From assembly GCA_001303665.1 (NCBI GenBank), contig LJUF01000004.1:1-26939 (forward strand): a stretch of DNA of 26,939 nt, written 5' to 3'. This document shows, piece after piece, positions 17,006-24,473 of this stretch. Below the pieces are notes generated by a model, which was given only the letters and a program-made list of their open reading frames with translations, had not been told where the DNA came from and searched no databases. The first letter of the stretch is position 1; every line of letters starts with the position of its first letter. A program made the position numbers and the translations under genes. The DNA comes from Phycisphaerae bacterium SM23_33 (GTDB taxonomy: Bacteria; Planctomycetota; Phycisphaerae; SM23-33).

Positions 17006-19273
17006 CTAGCCCGACGGGGTGGTGTGGGTGGCCGGGGCGGGGGGCGGTACGGCGTAAAGGGTGAAGATAAGCGTCCGGCGGGCGGCGGGCTTCGTGGCCG
17101 CCTCGGCCGGCGCCGTCTCGGGGGTGTAGTGGAATTCGTCCACGACCGGCCAGTCGGCCAGGAGTTCAGCCAGCCGGGCCTTGGCCATCTCCGTGGGCCA
17201 GCCGACCGTCTGAGCCAGGTGTTCGATCCGGGCCCAGGCCACGTACACATGGGTGATGCCCGCGCTGCGGAGCTGCTGGGCCAATTGGCTGCTGGAGCGG
17301 CTGCGGCGGAAGCTCTCGGCCAGGGGATGGACGTCGAAGGCGGTGGCGTAGCGGGCCCCGGCGGGGAAGTAGAACGCCCGGGCCTCGCCGATCAGGGCCA
17401 ACCCGCCGGTCTTGGCGGCGGCGTTGGCGGCGAGGTACTCCCGGCCGCGTTCGGCCAGTTCTGCCGCCGGACGGCCGACGAGCGCGGTGGAGGTCTTGCC
17501 TGTCTCGGCCGCCCAGTAGGCGCGGGCGGACATGAAGTTCAGGATGGCGCAGGCGATGACCAGCAGGGCGGCCGGGGCCAGCCCCCATCTTCCGCCGACG
17601 CCGGCGGTCTGACGCAGCCACCGCACCTGCTTTACCCCCGCCAGCCGGGCCAGCCCGCCGGCGCACAGCAGCGTGATCGGCGCGATGCAGATCGCCGCCG
17701 TTCGGGCGGGCATGTTGGGAGTCAGCAGGATCCATAGCAGCATTTGGATGAGGAGCACGCCCAGCAGGGCCCAGTCCCAGGCCGTCGGGCCGCGCGGGCG
17801 GGCGAACATCCCGAACAGCGTCCCCAGCAGCACCAGCAGCACGCCGGCGCCGATGACGGTGTGGATGGGCACCGGCCGGCCGGGGAACGTGCGCATGGTC
17901 AATCCCGGGCCCAGCACGAAGGCGGTGAACCGTTCCCGCCGCGTCGGCCGGGGCGGAGCGCTAAATTCCGGCGGGACGGGGACCGGCGGGCGGGCGCCGA
18001 GGGCGCGGGCGTCGCGCCAGCGGCGGGCGGTCTGGTTGTCCCAGCGGCCTTGGCCGAGCTGTTTTGTGGCCAGCGGGAAGAGGGGATTGCCGGTGGTGGC
18101 GGTGTTGCGGACTGCCCAGGGGGCAAACATGGCCGCCGCCAGCCCGCCTGCCAAGGCCACGTGCGCCAGCCGCCCCGGTCGGCGGAAGGTGACGGCCAGC
18201 ATCACCAGCAGCAGCGGAGCAGCCAGCATGCCGGCGGCGACGTAGCTGGCGCCCATGCCCGCCCCGAGCATCAGGCCGATGCACGCCGCCGTCGTGGCTT
18301 CGGGGCGCTGCATCCACTGCCGTAGCCACAGCATCCCCAGCGTCAGGTAGGAAAGGCAGGCCAGCTCCGGCATGGGCAGCCAGGCCAGGTAGAGCACCCA
18401 GGGGGCGGTGGCCAGCAGGGCGGTGGCGGCCCGGGCGCGAAAGGTTTCCTGGGGCGGGCTTCCGGCCACGGCCGCAACGGCCAGCACCGCAAACAGCCCC
18501 CCGATCAGCCGGGCCAGGTACATTCCCTGGTACGCCCCGCCGCGCAAGCACATTCCCAGCAGTTGCAGCATCTCCATGCTGAGGGGATGGTGGCTGTAGA
18601 CGTTGTGCGGGAGGGCCTGGACGCGTCCGGCCTGGTAAAACTCGCGCGGCAGCTGGAGGTGACGAGTGAGCAACTGGGCGGAGTCGGCGTCTGCCCGGAT
18701 GACGTTGCCGGGCCAGTCCAGGCCCATGGCGGGATTCATTCCGCTGAGGTTGCCCAGCCAGCCGGCGGGGATGAGGGCCCCGGCCAGCCAGAGGCCCGCC
18801 CCGGCGGCCACGATCACCCACACCAGGCTGTCGCCGCCTAACTTGGACGGGAGGCGGGCCTTCCCCAGCGGGCCGTGGGCTTGCCACAGGGCCAGGGCCA
18901 CACCCCCGCCGATCACCGGCCACCAGACGTACATCGTCAGCGCCCTGACCGGCAGGCTGCCCAGGAGCAGGACCGCCATGGACAGCAGCCACAGTCCCAG
19001 GGCCGCGGCCGTCGCCAGCCCCAGCGCCGGCGGCGAATCAGACGGGGCCAAGCGCCGGTAAATGGCGTATCCGTATCCGCCGGCCGCCAGCAGCACCACC
19101 AGCGCCATAATCCCGTCGGTCAGCAGCACCATCATCGCCGGTGGGAAGCAGCGCCACCCCAGCAGGCCCAGAAGCATCAGCGCCCATGCCAGCACGATCA
19201 TGACGACCAGGGCCTTCAGCGGCAGCTCCCGCTCAACGGCGACCGAATCCTCTTTGTGCGAGTCTTCGCTCAC
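17006..19273 (-). CDS. Polytopic membrane protein, glycosyltransferase-39-like
   Basis: The 755-residue protein has a short soluble N-terminus, about twelve hydrophobic segments between residues 20 and 590, and a soluble C-terminal domain of about 150 residues. The layout, including a first large loop with NPAMGLDWPGNVIRADADSA and YSHHPLSMEML, resembles GT39/GT83-type lipid-linked sugar transferases (ArnT/PMT superfamily). In those enzymes acidic residues of the first outer loop are catalytic, but I cannot assign them securely here. If correct, it transfers a sugar from a polyprenyl donor at the outer face of the membrane. GTG at 19273 is chosen because a promoter-like pair ends 8 bases before it. 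It is separated from DUF4091 by 97 bases holding that gene's own promoter, and is divergent from the TlpA-like gene. Confidence 0.72.
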   Translation of the reverse strand: MSEDSHKEDSVAVERELPLKALVVMIVLAWALMLLGLLGWRCFPPAMMVLLTDGIMALVVLLAAGGYGYAIYRRLAPSDSPPALGLATAAALGLWLLSMAVLLLGSLPVRALTMYVWWPVIGGGVALALWQAHGPLGKARLPSKLGGDSLVWVIVAAGAGLWLAGALIPAGWLGNLSGMNPAMGLDWPGNVIRADADSAQLLTRHLQLPREFYQAGRVQALPHNVYSHHPLSMEMLQLLGMCLRGGAYQGMYLARLIGGLFAVLAVAAVAGSPPQETFRARAATALLATAPWVLYLAWLPMPELACLSYLTLGMLWLRQWMQRPEATTAACIGLMLGAGMGASYVAAGMLAAPLLLVMLAVTFRRPGRLAHVALAGGLAAAMFAPWAVRNTATTGNPLFPLATKQLGQGRWDNQTARRWRDARALGARPPVPVPPEFSAPPRPTRRERFTAFVLGPGLTMRTFPGRPVPIHTVIGAGVLLVLLGTLFGMFARPRGPTAWDWALLGVLLIQMLLWILLTPNMPARTAAICIAPITLLCAGGLARLAGVKQVRWLRQTAGVGGRWGLAPAALLVIACAILNFMSARAYWAAETGKTSTALVGRPAAELAERGREYLAANAAAKTGGLALIGEARAFYFPAGARYATAFDVHPLAESFRRSRSSSQLAQQLRSAGITHVYVAWARIEHLAQTVGWPTEMAKARLAELLADWPVVDEFHYTPETAPAEAATKPAARRTLIFTLYAVPPPAPATHTTPSG

Positions 19274-19281
19274 GGCCGCAC

Positions 19282-19310
19282 ACGATAGGTGGTTACGGGC
19301 GGTTTGACAA
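19282..19310 (-). promoter_or_regulatory. Putative leaderless promoter of the membrane protein gene
   Basis: On the minus strand TTGTCA (19310-19305) and TATCGT (19287-19282) are 17 bases apart. The -10 ends 8 bases before the GTG at 19273 and no Shine-Dalgarno is visible. Confidence 0.55.
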
Positions 19311-19368
19311 CGGTGCGCGGGCTGAGCAGTGAAGACGGTCTGCCATAGCTTTGGACAAGGCGGTCGCC

Positions 19369-19388
19369 TATAGTGACATAGACGTCAC
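19369..19388 (+). promoter_or_regulatory. Candidate -10 with overlapping inverted repeat before the TlpA-like gene
   Basis: TATAGT (19369-19374) could be a -10 box, though no good -35 lies at the right distance. It overlaps GTGAC-N6-GTCAC (19373-19377 and 19384-19388), a symmetric site that could bind a dimeric regulator. Transcription from here would give a leader of about 70 bases. Confidence 0.3.
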
Positions 19389-19449
19389 CAGGATTCCTGC
19401 TGTTGTGTCCTTGATGTCCGTAAGTTCTCACAGAGAAAGGAAAGACTGA

Positions 19450-20571
19450 ATGTCTCGCTACATGATTTGCGTTTCGCTGGTCACCGCCGGGCTGCTTGCG
19501 GGAACCTCGCTGGGCCAGGGGCCGGCCACCGAACCGGCGACCGCTACCCAGCCGGCCGCGGCCAAGCAGCTCTTACAGAATATTCTTTCGCTGATGGACA
19601 TGGGGCAGGTCCAAAGCCCAGAGGAATTGGTGGCCCAGGTGAACCAGCGGATGCCGCAGGTGCTCAAGGCCGTGACGGAGATGGAGACGAAGTATCCCGA
19701 TTCGCAGGAGCTGTACGAGGCCAGGCTGCTGGGGCTGGTGGCGGCCACACGCCTGATGCGGGTCAACCGCGACCCGGTCATGGCGGCCGTGGCCGAAGGG
19801 CTGGCCAAGAAGGTTCTGGCCTCGGCCGCCCCGCCGGCCAACAAACTCTACGCCGACGCCCACCTGGTGCTGCTGGAGCTCAAGCCGGTGGGCCCGGCGG
19901 CGACGCAGCCGGTCAAGGACGGCCCGGCGACGGTTCGCCAGTTCGTCCAGCGGCACGACAAGGCCGAGCTGGGCGGGGAGGCCTACGGGGTGGGGATGCA
20001 ACTGGCGGCCGTACTGCAAGACCGGGCGCTGCATGAGGAGCTGCGGGACGCCTTCGTCAAGAAATATCCCGAGCACCCCGCGGCCCGCCAGATCCTTCGC
20101 CAGCAGGGCAGGAGCTTCGACGTGGGCAAGCCCTTCAAGGCCGAGCTGACCAAGCTGGACGGCTCGAAGCTCACCTTGCCCGACGACCTGCCGGGCAAGG
20201 TGGTCGTGGTCGACTTCTGGGCCACCTGGTGCGGGCCGTGCGTGGCCACCGTCCCGCGCATGAGGCAGTTGTACGCGACGTACAAGCCGCAGGGCGTCGA
20301 GTTCGTGGGCATCAGCCTTGACGATGATAAGAAGACAGTGGCGGAGTTCATCAACGCTCAGGGCATGGGCTGGATCCACACCTTCAGCGGCAAGAAGTGG
20401 CAGGACCCGACGGCCCAGCGGTACGGCATCGGCGCCATCCCCAGCATCTGGGTGGTGGGTCGGGACGGGAAGGTGGTTTCCGACGACGCCGGCCAGAGCC
20501 TCTCTGCGACCATCCAGCGGGCGCTGGCGGCCCCGGCGCCGACCACAACGAAGGCCGGCGGCACCAAGTAG
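19450..20571 (+). CDS. Exported TlpA/ResA-like thioredoxin-fold protein
   Basis: The 373-residue protein has a Sec signal peptide (residues 1-22, cleaved near SLGQG). A Pro/Ala/Thr linker and a helical region of about 190 residues follow, then a C-terminal thioredoxin domain from about 225. The active site is WATWCGPC, with Cys261 and Cys264, and the cis-proline loop reads IGAIPSIW. TlpA/ResA-type proteins reduce or isomerise disulfides outside the cytoplasm, often for cytochrome c maturation or peroxide defence; the partner here is unknown. The helical N-terminal domain replaces the membrane anchor found in many ResA proteins. Its role is unknown. A strong GAAAGGAAAG site before ATG supports the start. 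It reads away from the membrane protein gene and is followed by a coiled-coil lipoprotein gene with its own promoter. Confidence 0.9.
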   Translation: MSRYMICVSLVTAGLLAGTSLGQGPATEPATATQPAAAKQLLQNILSLMDMGQVQSPEELVAQVNQRMPQVLKAVTEMETKYPDSQELYEARLLGLVAATRLMRVNRDPVMAAVAEGLAKKVLASAAPPANKLYADAHLVLLELKPVGPAATQPVKDGPATVRQFVQRHDKAELGGEAYGVGMQLAAVLQDRALHEELRDAFVKKYPEHPAARQILRQQGRSFDVGKPFKAELTKLDGSKLTLPDDLPGKVVVVDFWATWCGPCVATVPRMRQLYATYKPQGVEFVGISLDDDKKTVAEFINAQGMGWIHTFSGKKWQDPTAQRYGIGAIPSIWVVGRDGKVVSDDAGQSLSATIQRALAAPAPTTTKAGGTK

Positions 20572-20601
20572 TCCGACCGGGCAAGGCCGGGCAAATCCGA
20601 G

Positions 20602-20630
20602 TTGCCCCGCGGCCCTGGCTGGGGTAACAT
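20602..20630 (+). promoter_or_regulatory. Putative leaderless promoter of the coiled-coil lipoprotein gene
   Basis: TTGCCC (20602-20607) and TAACAT (20625-20630) are 17 bases apart. The -10 ends 8 bases before the ATG at 20639 and no Shine-Dalgarno is present. Confidence 0.5.
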
Positions 20631-20638
20631 GTCCGCGT

Positions 20639-21049
20639 ATGGCCAGGCGCTGGGTCATTGTGCTGCCGCTGCTTGCCCTGATCGGCTGCGAGCTCGACAC
20701 GGACCGGACTACCACCCCGCAGCGCCCGGGCATGGAGCGGATGGCGACGATCAACAATCGCATGTCCAAGCTCCAGATGGAGCTCACCGAGCGCGACCTC
20801 CGCATCAAGGAATTGACCGAGCACGTCGAGCGGCTTTCCGTCAGGCTCAAGAAGGCCGAGTTCATCAACGAGCAGCTCTCCAAGCAACTGGTCGCGGTGG
20901 GTGATGCCCCGCGCGACCGCGACCGCTACAAGGGGCTGACGGTGCAGCAAGGCCTGGAGATCCAGCGGCTGCAGCGCAGGATCGAGGACTTGCGGAAGCG
21001 CCTCGGTCGCACCACCGCCAGCGCGCCGGCGACCCAGCCAGCCTCGTAG
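20639..21049 (+). CDS. Small coiled-coil lipoprotein
   Basis: The 136-residue protein begins MARRWVIVLPLLALIGC, a textbook lipoprotein signal with lipobox LIGC (14-17) and Cys17 as the lipid-modified residue. The residue after Cys is Glu, compatible with outer-membrane or periplasmic placement. Residues 40-125 are heptad-rich with alternating charged and hydrophobic positions (LTERDLRIKELTEHVERLS), predicting one or two coiled-coil segments. The C-terminus is Ala/Pro/Thr-rich (TASAPATQPAS), like that of the upstream TlpA-like protein. I recognise no family. It may be a structural or tethering protein. An upstream frame is longer, but the lipobox and the promoter position both point to ATG 20639. 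Confidence 0.78.
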   Translation: MARRWVIVLPLLALIGCELDTDRTTTPQRPGMERMATINNRMSKLQMELTERDLRIKELTEHVERLSVRLKKAEFINEQLSKQLVAVGDAPRDRDRYKGLTVQQGLEIQRLQRRIEDLRKRLGRTTASAPATQPAS

Positions 21050-21070
21050 CCTCGCCCTCCCACGGCCGGA

Positions 21071-21100
21071 TTGACGGGCTCGCCCTTGCCGCGGTACAGT
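21071..21100 (+). promoter_or_regulatory. Putative leaderless promoter of the adenylate-kinase-like fusion gene
   Basis: TTGACG (21071-21076) and TACAGT (21095-21100) are 18 bases apart. The -10 ends 6 bases before the ATG at 21107, which would be the first codon of the message. No Shine-Dalgarno is present. Confidence 0.6.
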
Positions 21101-21106
21101 CCGACC

Positions 21107-22225
21107 ATGCGAGTCGTCGTCACCGGACAGGTCGGAATGGACAAGGCCGAGTTCCTGGAAGCCGTGGCCGCCGCCGGCCGGCGCTGGGGATGCGCCGTGG
21201 AGCTGTTCCACGTCGGCCAGCGGATGTACGCCGAGGCCCCGGACGTGGCGGCGGGCAGGATCCTCGACCTGCCGCTGTCGCGGCTCAACCTCCTGCGGCG
21301 GAGCGTCTTCAAGGACATCCTGGCCCAAGGCGCCGGGTGCGAGAACGTCATCCTCAATACCCACGCGACCTTCCGCTGGCGGCACGGGCTGTTCTACGGC
21401 TTCGACCACGACCTGATGAAGGCCCTCAACGCCGAGCTGTACGTGGTGCTGGTGGATGACATCGACCGCGTGCACGCCCGGCTGCTGCGGGACAGGCATG
21501 CCAATCACACGCTGAAGGACCTGATGGTCTGGCGCGAGGAGGAGATCCTGGCCACCGAGCTGCTGAGTCAGATCGTCCGCGGCCACGGCTGCTTCCACAT
21601 CCTCGCCCGCGGCCGCGGCGGCGACAACGCCGAGGCCCTGGCCAGGCTGATCTTCGCCCGGCAGTTCCGCAAGGCCTACCTGAGCTTCCCCATGACCAAC
21701 GTCACCGACGCCGGCACCCTGGGGCGGATCCAGCGGTTCCGGGCCGAAATGAAGAACCACTTCGTGTGCTCCGACCCCGGCGACCTGGAGGAACAGCGGC
21801 TGGCCCGGCTGGCCCTGGCCGCGGCCGAGGCCGGCGAGCGCTTCGTCACCGTCCCGGGCGCCCAGTGCGAGCTTCAGATCGAAACGGCCGAACTGCTGAG
21901 CATTGTCCCCGACATCGACGGCCAGATCTACGCCCGCGACTTCAAGCTCATCGACCAGTCGGACATGATCATCTCGCTGATCCCCGGGGCCGGCGGCCCG
22001 GGCGGGCAGAGCCGACCGATTATCGCCTCCGGCGTCGAGCGCGAGCTCCAGCACGCCCACGAGGCGGCCAAGGAGGTGTTCGTCATCTGGACGCCGCAGG
22101 CGGCCCCCTCCCCGTTCGTGACCGAAACCGCCACCCGCGTCTTCCCCTCGGTGGAGGAGGCGGTCTCGTTTTTCCTGGCCAGCGGCTACGTGCCGGCCCC
22201 CTCCCCCGGCCGGCTGTTCGATTGA
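21107..22225 (+). CDS. Adenylate-kinase-like protein fused to a deoxyribosyltransferase-like domain
   Basis: The 372-residue protein seems to have two parts. Residues 1-190 look like a nucleotide-kinase fold. VVVTGQVGMDKAEF (3-16) stands where the P-loop should be, but the normal GKS/T is DKA. SRLNLLRRSVFKDI and NVILNTHATFRWRHG (80-94) follow, then a lid-like segment with HTLKDLMVWREEEIL (134-148). The second part, from about 195, contains DIDGQIYARDFKLIDQSDMI (269-288) and SGVERELQHAHEAAKEVFVIW (308-328). This pattern of an acidic strand, a 'sD' motif and a Glu-bearing helix is like nucleoside 2-deoxyribosyltransferase/DUF4406-type folds. I recall similar proteins in planctomycete genomes but no assigned function. 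ATG 21107 is favoured by the promoter; an upstream TTG at 21071 lies inside the -35. Confidence 0.72.
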   Translation: MRVVVTGQVGMDKAEFLEAVAAAGRRWGCAVELFHVGQRMYAEAPDVAAGRILDLPLSRLNLLRRSVFKDILAQGAGCENVILNTHATFRWRHGLFYGFDHDLMKALNAELYVVLVDDIDRVHARLLRDRHANHTLKDLMVWREEEILATELLSQIVRGHGCFHILARGRGGDNAEALARLIFARQFRKAYLSFPMTNVTDAGTLGRIQRFRAEMKNHFVCSDPGDLEEQRLARLALAAAEAGERFVTVPGAQCELQIETAELLSIVPDIDGQIYARDFKLIDQSDMIISLIPGAGGPGGQSRPIIASGVERELQHAHEAAKEVFVIWTPQAAPSPFVTETATRVFPSVEEAVSFFLASGYVPAPSPGRLFD

Positions 22226-22256
22226 CCCCCCGGTCCGAACCAGGCGCTCAAATGAC

Positions 22257-22284
22257 TTGACTTCTTTGCGGTAAATGTCATAAT
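22257..22284 (+). promoter_or_regulatory. Putative promoter of the rplM-rpsI operon
   Basis: TTGACT (22257-22262) and CATAAT (22279-22284) are 16 bases apart, each one base off consensus. The leader of about 45 bases contains a small stem, TCTGT-N7-ACAGA (22294-22310). In other bacteria L13 represses its own operon through the leader, so this stem is a possible but unproven regulatory site. Confidence 0.6.
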
Positions 22285-22334
22285 GCGATGCTCTCTGTCC
22301 CGATAACAGAAGTGTGCAGGTAGCGGAACCGGCA

Positions 22335-22769
22335 ATGAAGACGTATATGGCCAAACCCGGCGAGATCGCGGCCAAGTGGTACGTGGTGGACGCGGCGGAC
22401 AAGGTGCTCGGCCGGCTGGCGACGAGGATCGCCACGGTGCTGATGGGCAAACATCGCCCGGAATACACGCCCCACGTGGACACCGGCGATTTCGTCATCG
22501 TGGTCAACGCCGATAAGGTGGTGCTGACGGGAAACAAGTGGACCCAGAAGCAGTACGACCGCTACAGCGGCTATCCCGGCGGATACAGGTCCGTCTCGGC
22601 CGAGCAACTTCGCCAAAAGCATCCGGAACGAATCGTCCAGGAAGCGGTGCGGCGGATGCTGCCGAAGAACCGGCGGGCCAAGGCCACGCTGAAGAAGCTC
22701 AAGGTCTATGCCGGGCCGAACCACCCGCACCAGGCCCAGCAGCCGGAGGAAATGGAACTGAAACTGTAA
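22335..22769 (+). CDS. rplM: Large ribosomal subunit protein uL13
   Basis: The 144-residue protein is a normal-length L13: MKTYMAKPGE, KWYVVDAADKVLGRLATRIA, HVDTGDFVIVVNADKVVLTG and the C-terminal RRMLPKNRRAKATLKKLKVY are all hallmark blocks. It binds 23S rRNA early in assembly of the large subunit. The frame extends a few codons upstream, but MKTYMAKPGE is the conserved start. The Shine-Dalgarno is weak (GCGGAAC). The gene is separated from rpsI by 11 bases, the usual L13-S9 operon. Confidence 0.97.
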   Translation: MKTYMAKPGEIAAKWYVVDAADKVLGRLATRIATVLMGKHRPEYTPHVDTGDFVIVVNADKVVLTGNKWTQKQYDRYSGYPGGYRSVSAEQLRQKHPERIVQEAVRRMLPKNRRAKATLKKLKVYAGPNHPHQAQQPEEMELKL

Positions 22770-22780
22770 GGCCCACGCTT

Positions 22781-23251
22781 ATGACCGACGAAGTGGCAAC
22801 CAATCAGGACGTTGTGGCCCAGGCCGAGCATCCCGTACCGGCGGCGGCAAAAGCGGCGCCGCCGAAGGAGTACGTCTGGGGGACGGGGCGGCGGAAAAAG
22901 TCCGTCGCCCGGGTGCGGATCTACCCCGGCTCGGGGAACTTTCTGATCAACAAGCGGCAGGTGGAAGATTACTTCAAGTCGGAGCGCGACCGGCGCGAGG
23001 CGCGGGCGCCCCTGGCGGCGGCCAAGATGGCCACCAGTTACGACATCTGGGCCAACGTCGCCGGCGGCGGCAGCAGCGGGCAGGCCGACGCCGTCAAGCT
23101 GGGGCTGGCCCGGGCCCTGGTCAAGGCCGTCCCGGAACTCACCGCCGCCCTCCGCGAAAACGGGCTGCTGACCCGGGACGCCAGGATCAAGGAAAGGAAG
23201 AAGTTCGGCCTGCGGGGCGCCCGGAGAGGCATGCAGTGGGCCAAGCGTTGA
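22781..23251 (+). CDS. rpsI: Small ribosomal subunit protein uS9
   Basis: The 156-residue protein has all S9 blocks: WGTGRRKKSVARVRIYPG, NKRQVEDYF, GGGSSGQADAVKLGLARAL, LTRDARIKERKKFGLRGARR and the invariant C-terminal KR, which reaches the P-site tRNA in the 30S subunit. About 32 residues rich in Ala, Pro and Val precede the conserved core; S9 normally starts close to the GTGRRK motif, so this is an N-terminal extension of unknown role. ATG 22781 is the only start between the rplM stop and the core that keeps the frame; no strong Shine-Dalgarno is present, so translational coupling to rplM is likely. A strong terminator follows. Confidence 0.96.
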   Translation: MTDEVATNQDVVAQAEHPVPAAAKAAPPKEYVWGTGRRKKSVARVRIYPGSGNFLINKRQVEDYFKSERDRREARAPLAAAKMATSYDIWANVAGGGSSGQADAVKLGLARALVKAVPELTAALRENGLLTRDARIKERKKFGLRGARRGMQWAKR

Positions 23252-23272
23252 CCTGGCAAAGCTGAACCGGCG

Positions 23273-23311
23273 AAAGCCCCGGCGCCGCTGACGTGGCCGG
23301 GGCTTTTTTCT
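23273..23311 (+). terminator. Rho-independent terminator of rplM-rpsI
   Basis: AAAGCCCCGGC (23273-23283) pairs perfectly with GCCGGGGCTTT (23296-23306) across a 12-base loop, and six T residues run from 23304 to 23309. It lies 21 bases after the rpsI stop. Confidence 0.92.
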
Positions 23312-23353
23312 TGCCAACGGCGGCCGGCGCCCGGATACCGTGAGGCGGCTTGG

Positions 23354-23371
23354 CCCCGCCTGCCGGGGCGG
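23354..23371. repeat. GC-rich palindrome in the argC leader
   Basis: CCCGCC and GGCGGG are separated by a short loop containing TGCCGG. It resembles the CCTGCC-type palindrome at 1395-1423 and the shorter one at 88-109. It lies in the 115-base spacer between the rpsI terminator and argC and could form a stem in the argC leader. Confidence 0.35.
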
Positions 23372-23426
23372 GATCAACCCGTTGCCGGCTGCTGGTTTTC
23401 CAACCTCTGTTTCACAGGAGCTGTGC

Positions 23427-24455
23427 ATGAGCGAACGAGCCGGGACAATCCGCGTGGCACTGGTGGGCGGCAGCGGCTACGCGGGCTTTGAGGCCATCCG
23501 CCTGCTGCGGCGGCACCCGAGCGTCGGGCTGGTGGGCATCTACGGCCCGCCCGAGGAGCTGGGCCCCATCACGGAGTTCCACCCGCTGCTGAGCCGGACC
23601 GTCGAGATGGACCAGGAGCTTTACGAGGCGGGCAAGCTCGCCGGCCGGGTGGACCTCGCCCTGCTGTGTGTGCCGCACAAGGTCGCCATGAGTTACGTGC
23701 CCGGTCTGCGGGACGCCGGCATTCGCGTGATCGACCTCTCGGCCGACTACCGGCTCAAGGACGCCGGCCTGTATGAGAAGTGGTATTGCCCGCACACGGA
23801 CGCGGGCCGGCTGGCCGAGGCGGTGTACGGCCTGCCCGAGTACTTTGCCAAGCAGATTGCCGAGGCCGACCTGGTGGCCAACCCGGGCTGCTACCCCACC
23901 TGCGCGGTCCTGCCGCTGGCGCCGGTGCTGAAGGCCGGCCTGGTCGAGCCGGCCGGCATCGTCGTCAGCGCCGTCAGCGGTGTTTCCGGCGCCGGGCGGA
24001 AGTCTGCCCCGGCGTACCACTTCCCCCGGCGCAACGAGAACTTCGAGCCGTACGCCCCCGGCACCCATCGCCACATGCCGGAGATCGAAGAGGTCCTGTC
24101 GGAGATCACCGGCCTGGAGGTCGACGCCCTGTTCGTGCCTCACCTGTGTCCCATGGACCGGGGCATACTGTGCAGCATCTATGCCCGGCCGGCCCGCCAG
24201 GTCACCGCCGAGCAGTTGACGGACGTGCTTGAGCGGGCCTATGCCGACGCGCCCTTCGTGCGGGTCCGGGCCGACCGGCTGCCGGCTACCAAGGACGTGG
24301 CCACCACCAACTTTTGCGACCTCGCCGCCCGCGCCGAAAAGGGCCGGGTCATCCTCTTCTCGGCGCTGGACAACCTCATCAAGGGCGCCTCCGGCCAGGC
24401 GGTCCAGAACATGAACATCATGTTCGGCCTGGACCAGGCCACGGGGCTGTACTGA
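23427..24455 (+). CDS. argC: N-acetyl-gamma-glutamyl-phosphate reductase
   Basis: The 342-residue enzyme reduces N-acetylglutamyl phosphate to the semialdehyde with NADPH, the third step of arginine biosynthesis in the cytoplasm. VALVGGSGYAGFEAIRLL (10-27) is the dinucleotide-binding loop. The catalytic Cys155 lies in ANPGCYPT, and the conserved His lies in THRHMPEI. SGVSGAGRK and the C-terminal DNLIKGASGQAVQNMN are typical family blocks. Length and order are normal. ATG 23427 is fixed by AGGAG 6 bases upstream; the open frame reaches further up but into leader sequence. argJ begins 18 bases after the stop, so the two are co-transcribed. Confidence 0.96.
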   Translation: MSERAGTIRVALVGGSGYAGFEAIRLLRRHPSVGLVGIYGPPEELGPITEFHPLLSRTVEMDQELYEAGKLAGRVDLALLCVPHKVAMSYVPGLRDAGIRVIDLSADYRLKDAGLYEKWYCPHTDAGRLAEAVYGLPEYFAKQIAEADLVANPGCYPTCAVLPLAPVLKAGLVEPAGIVVSAVSGVSGAGRKSAPAYHFPRRNENFEPYAPGTHRHMPEIEEVLSEITGLEVDALFVPHLCPMDRGILCSIYARPARQVTAEQLTDVLERAYADAPFVRVRADRLPATKDVATTNFCDLAARAEKGRVILFSALDNLIKGASGQAVQNMNIMFGLDQATGLY

Positions 24456-24473
24456 CCGGTGTGGAGCTACGCA

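Noticed and set aside
20384..22537. 717-residue minus-strand open frame spanning three plus-strand genes
   Set aside because: It crosses the promoter, lipoprotein, kinase-like and rplM genes and resembles their antisense composition. No domain is recognisable.
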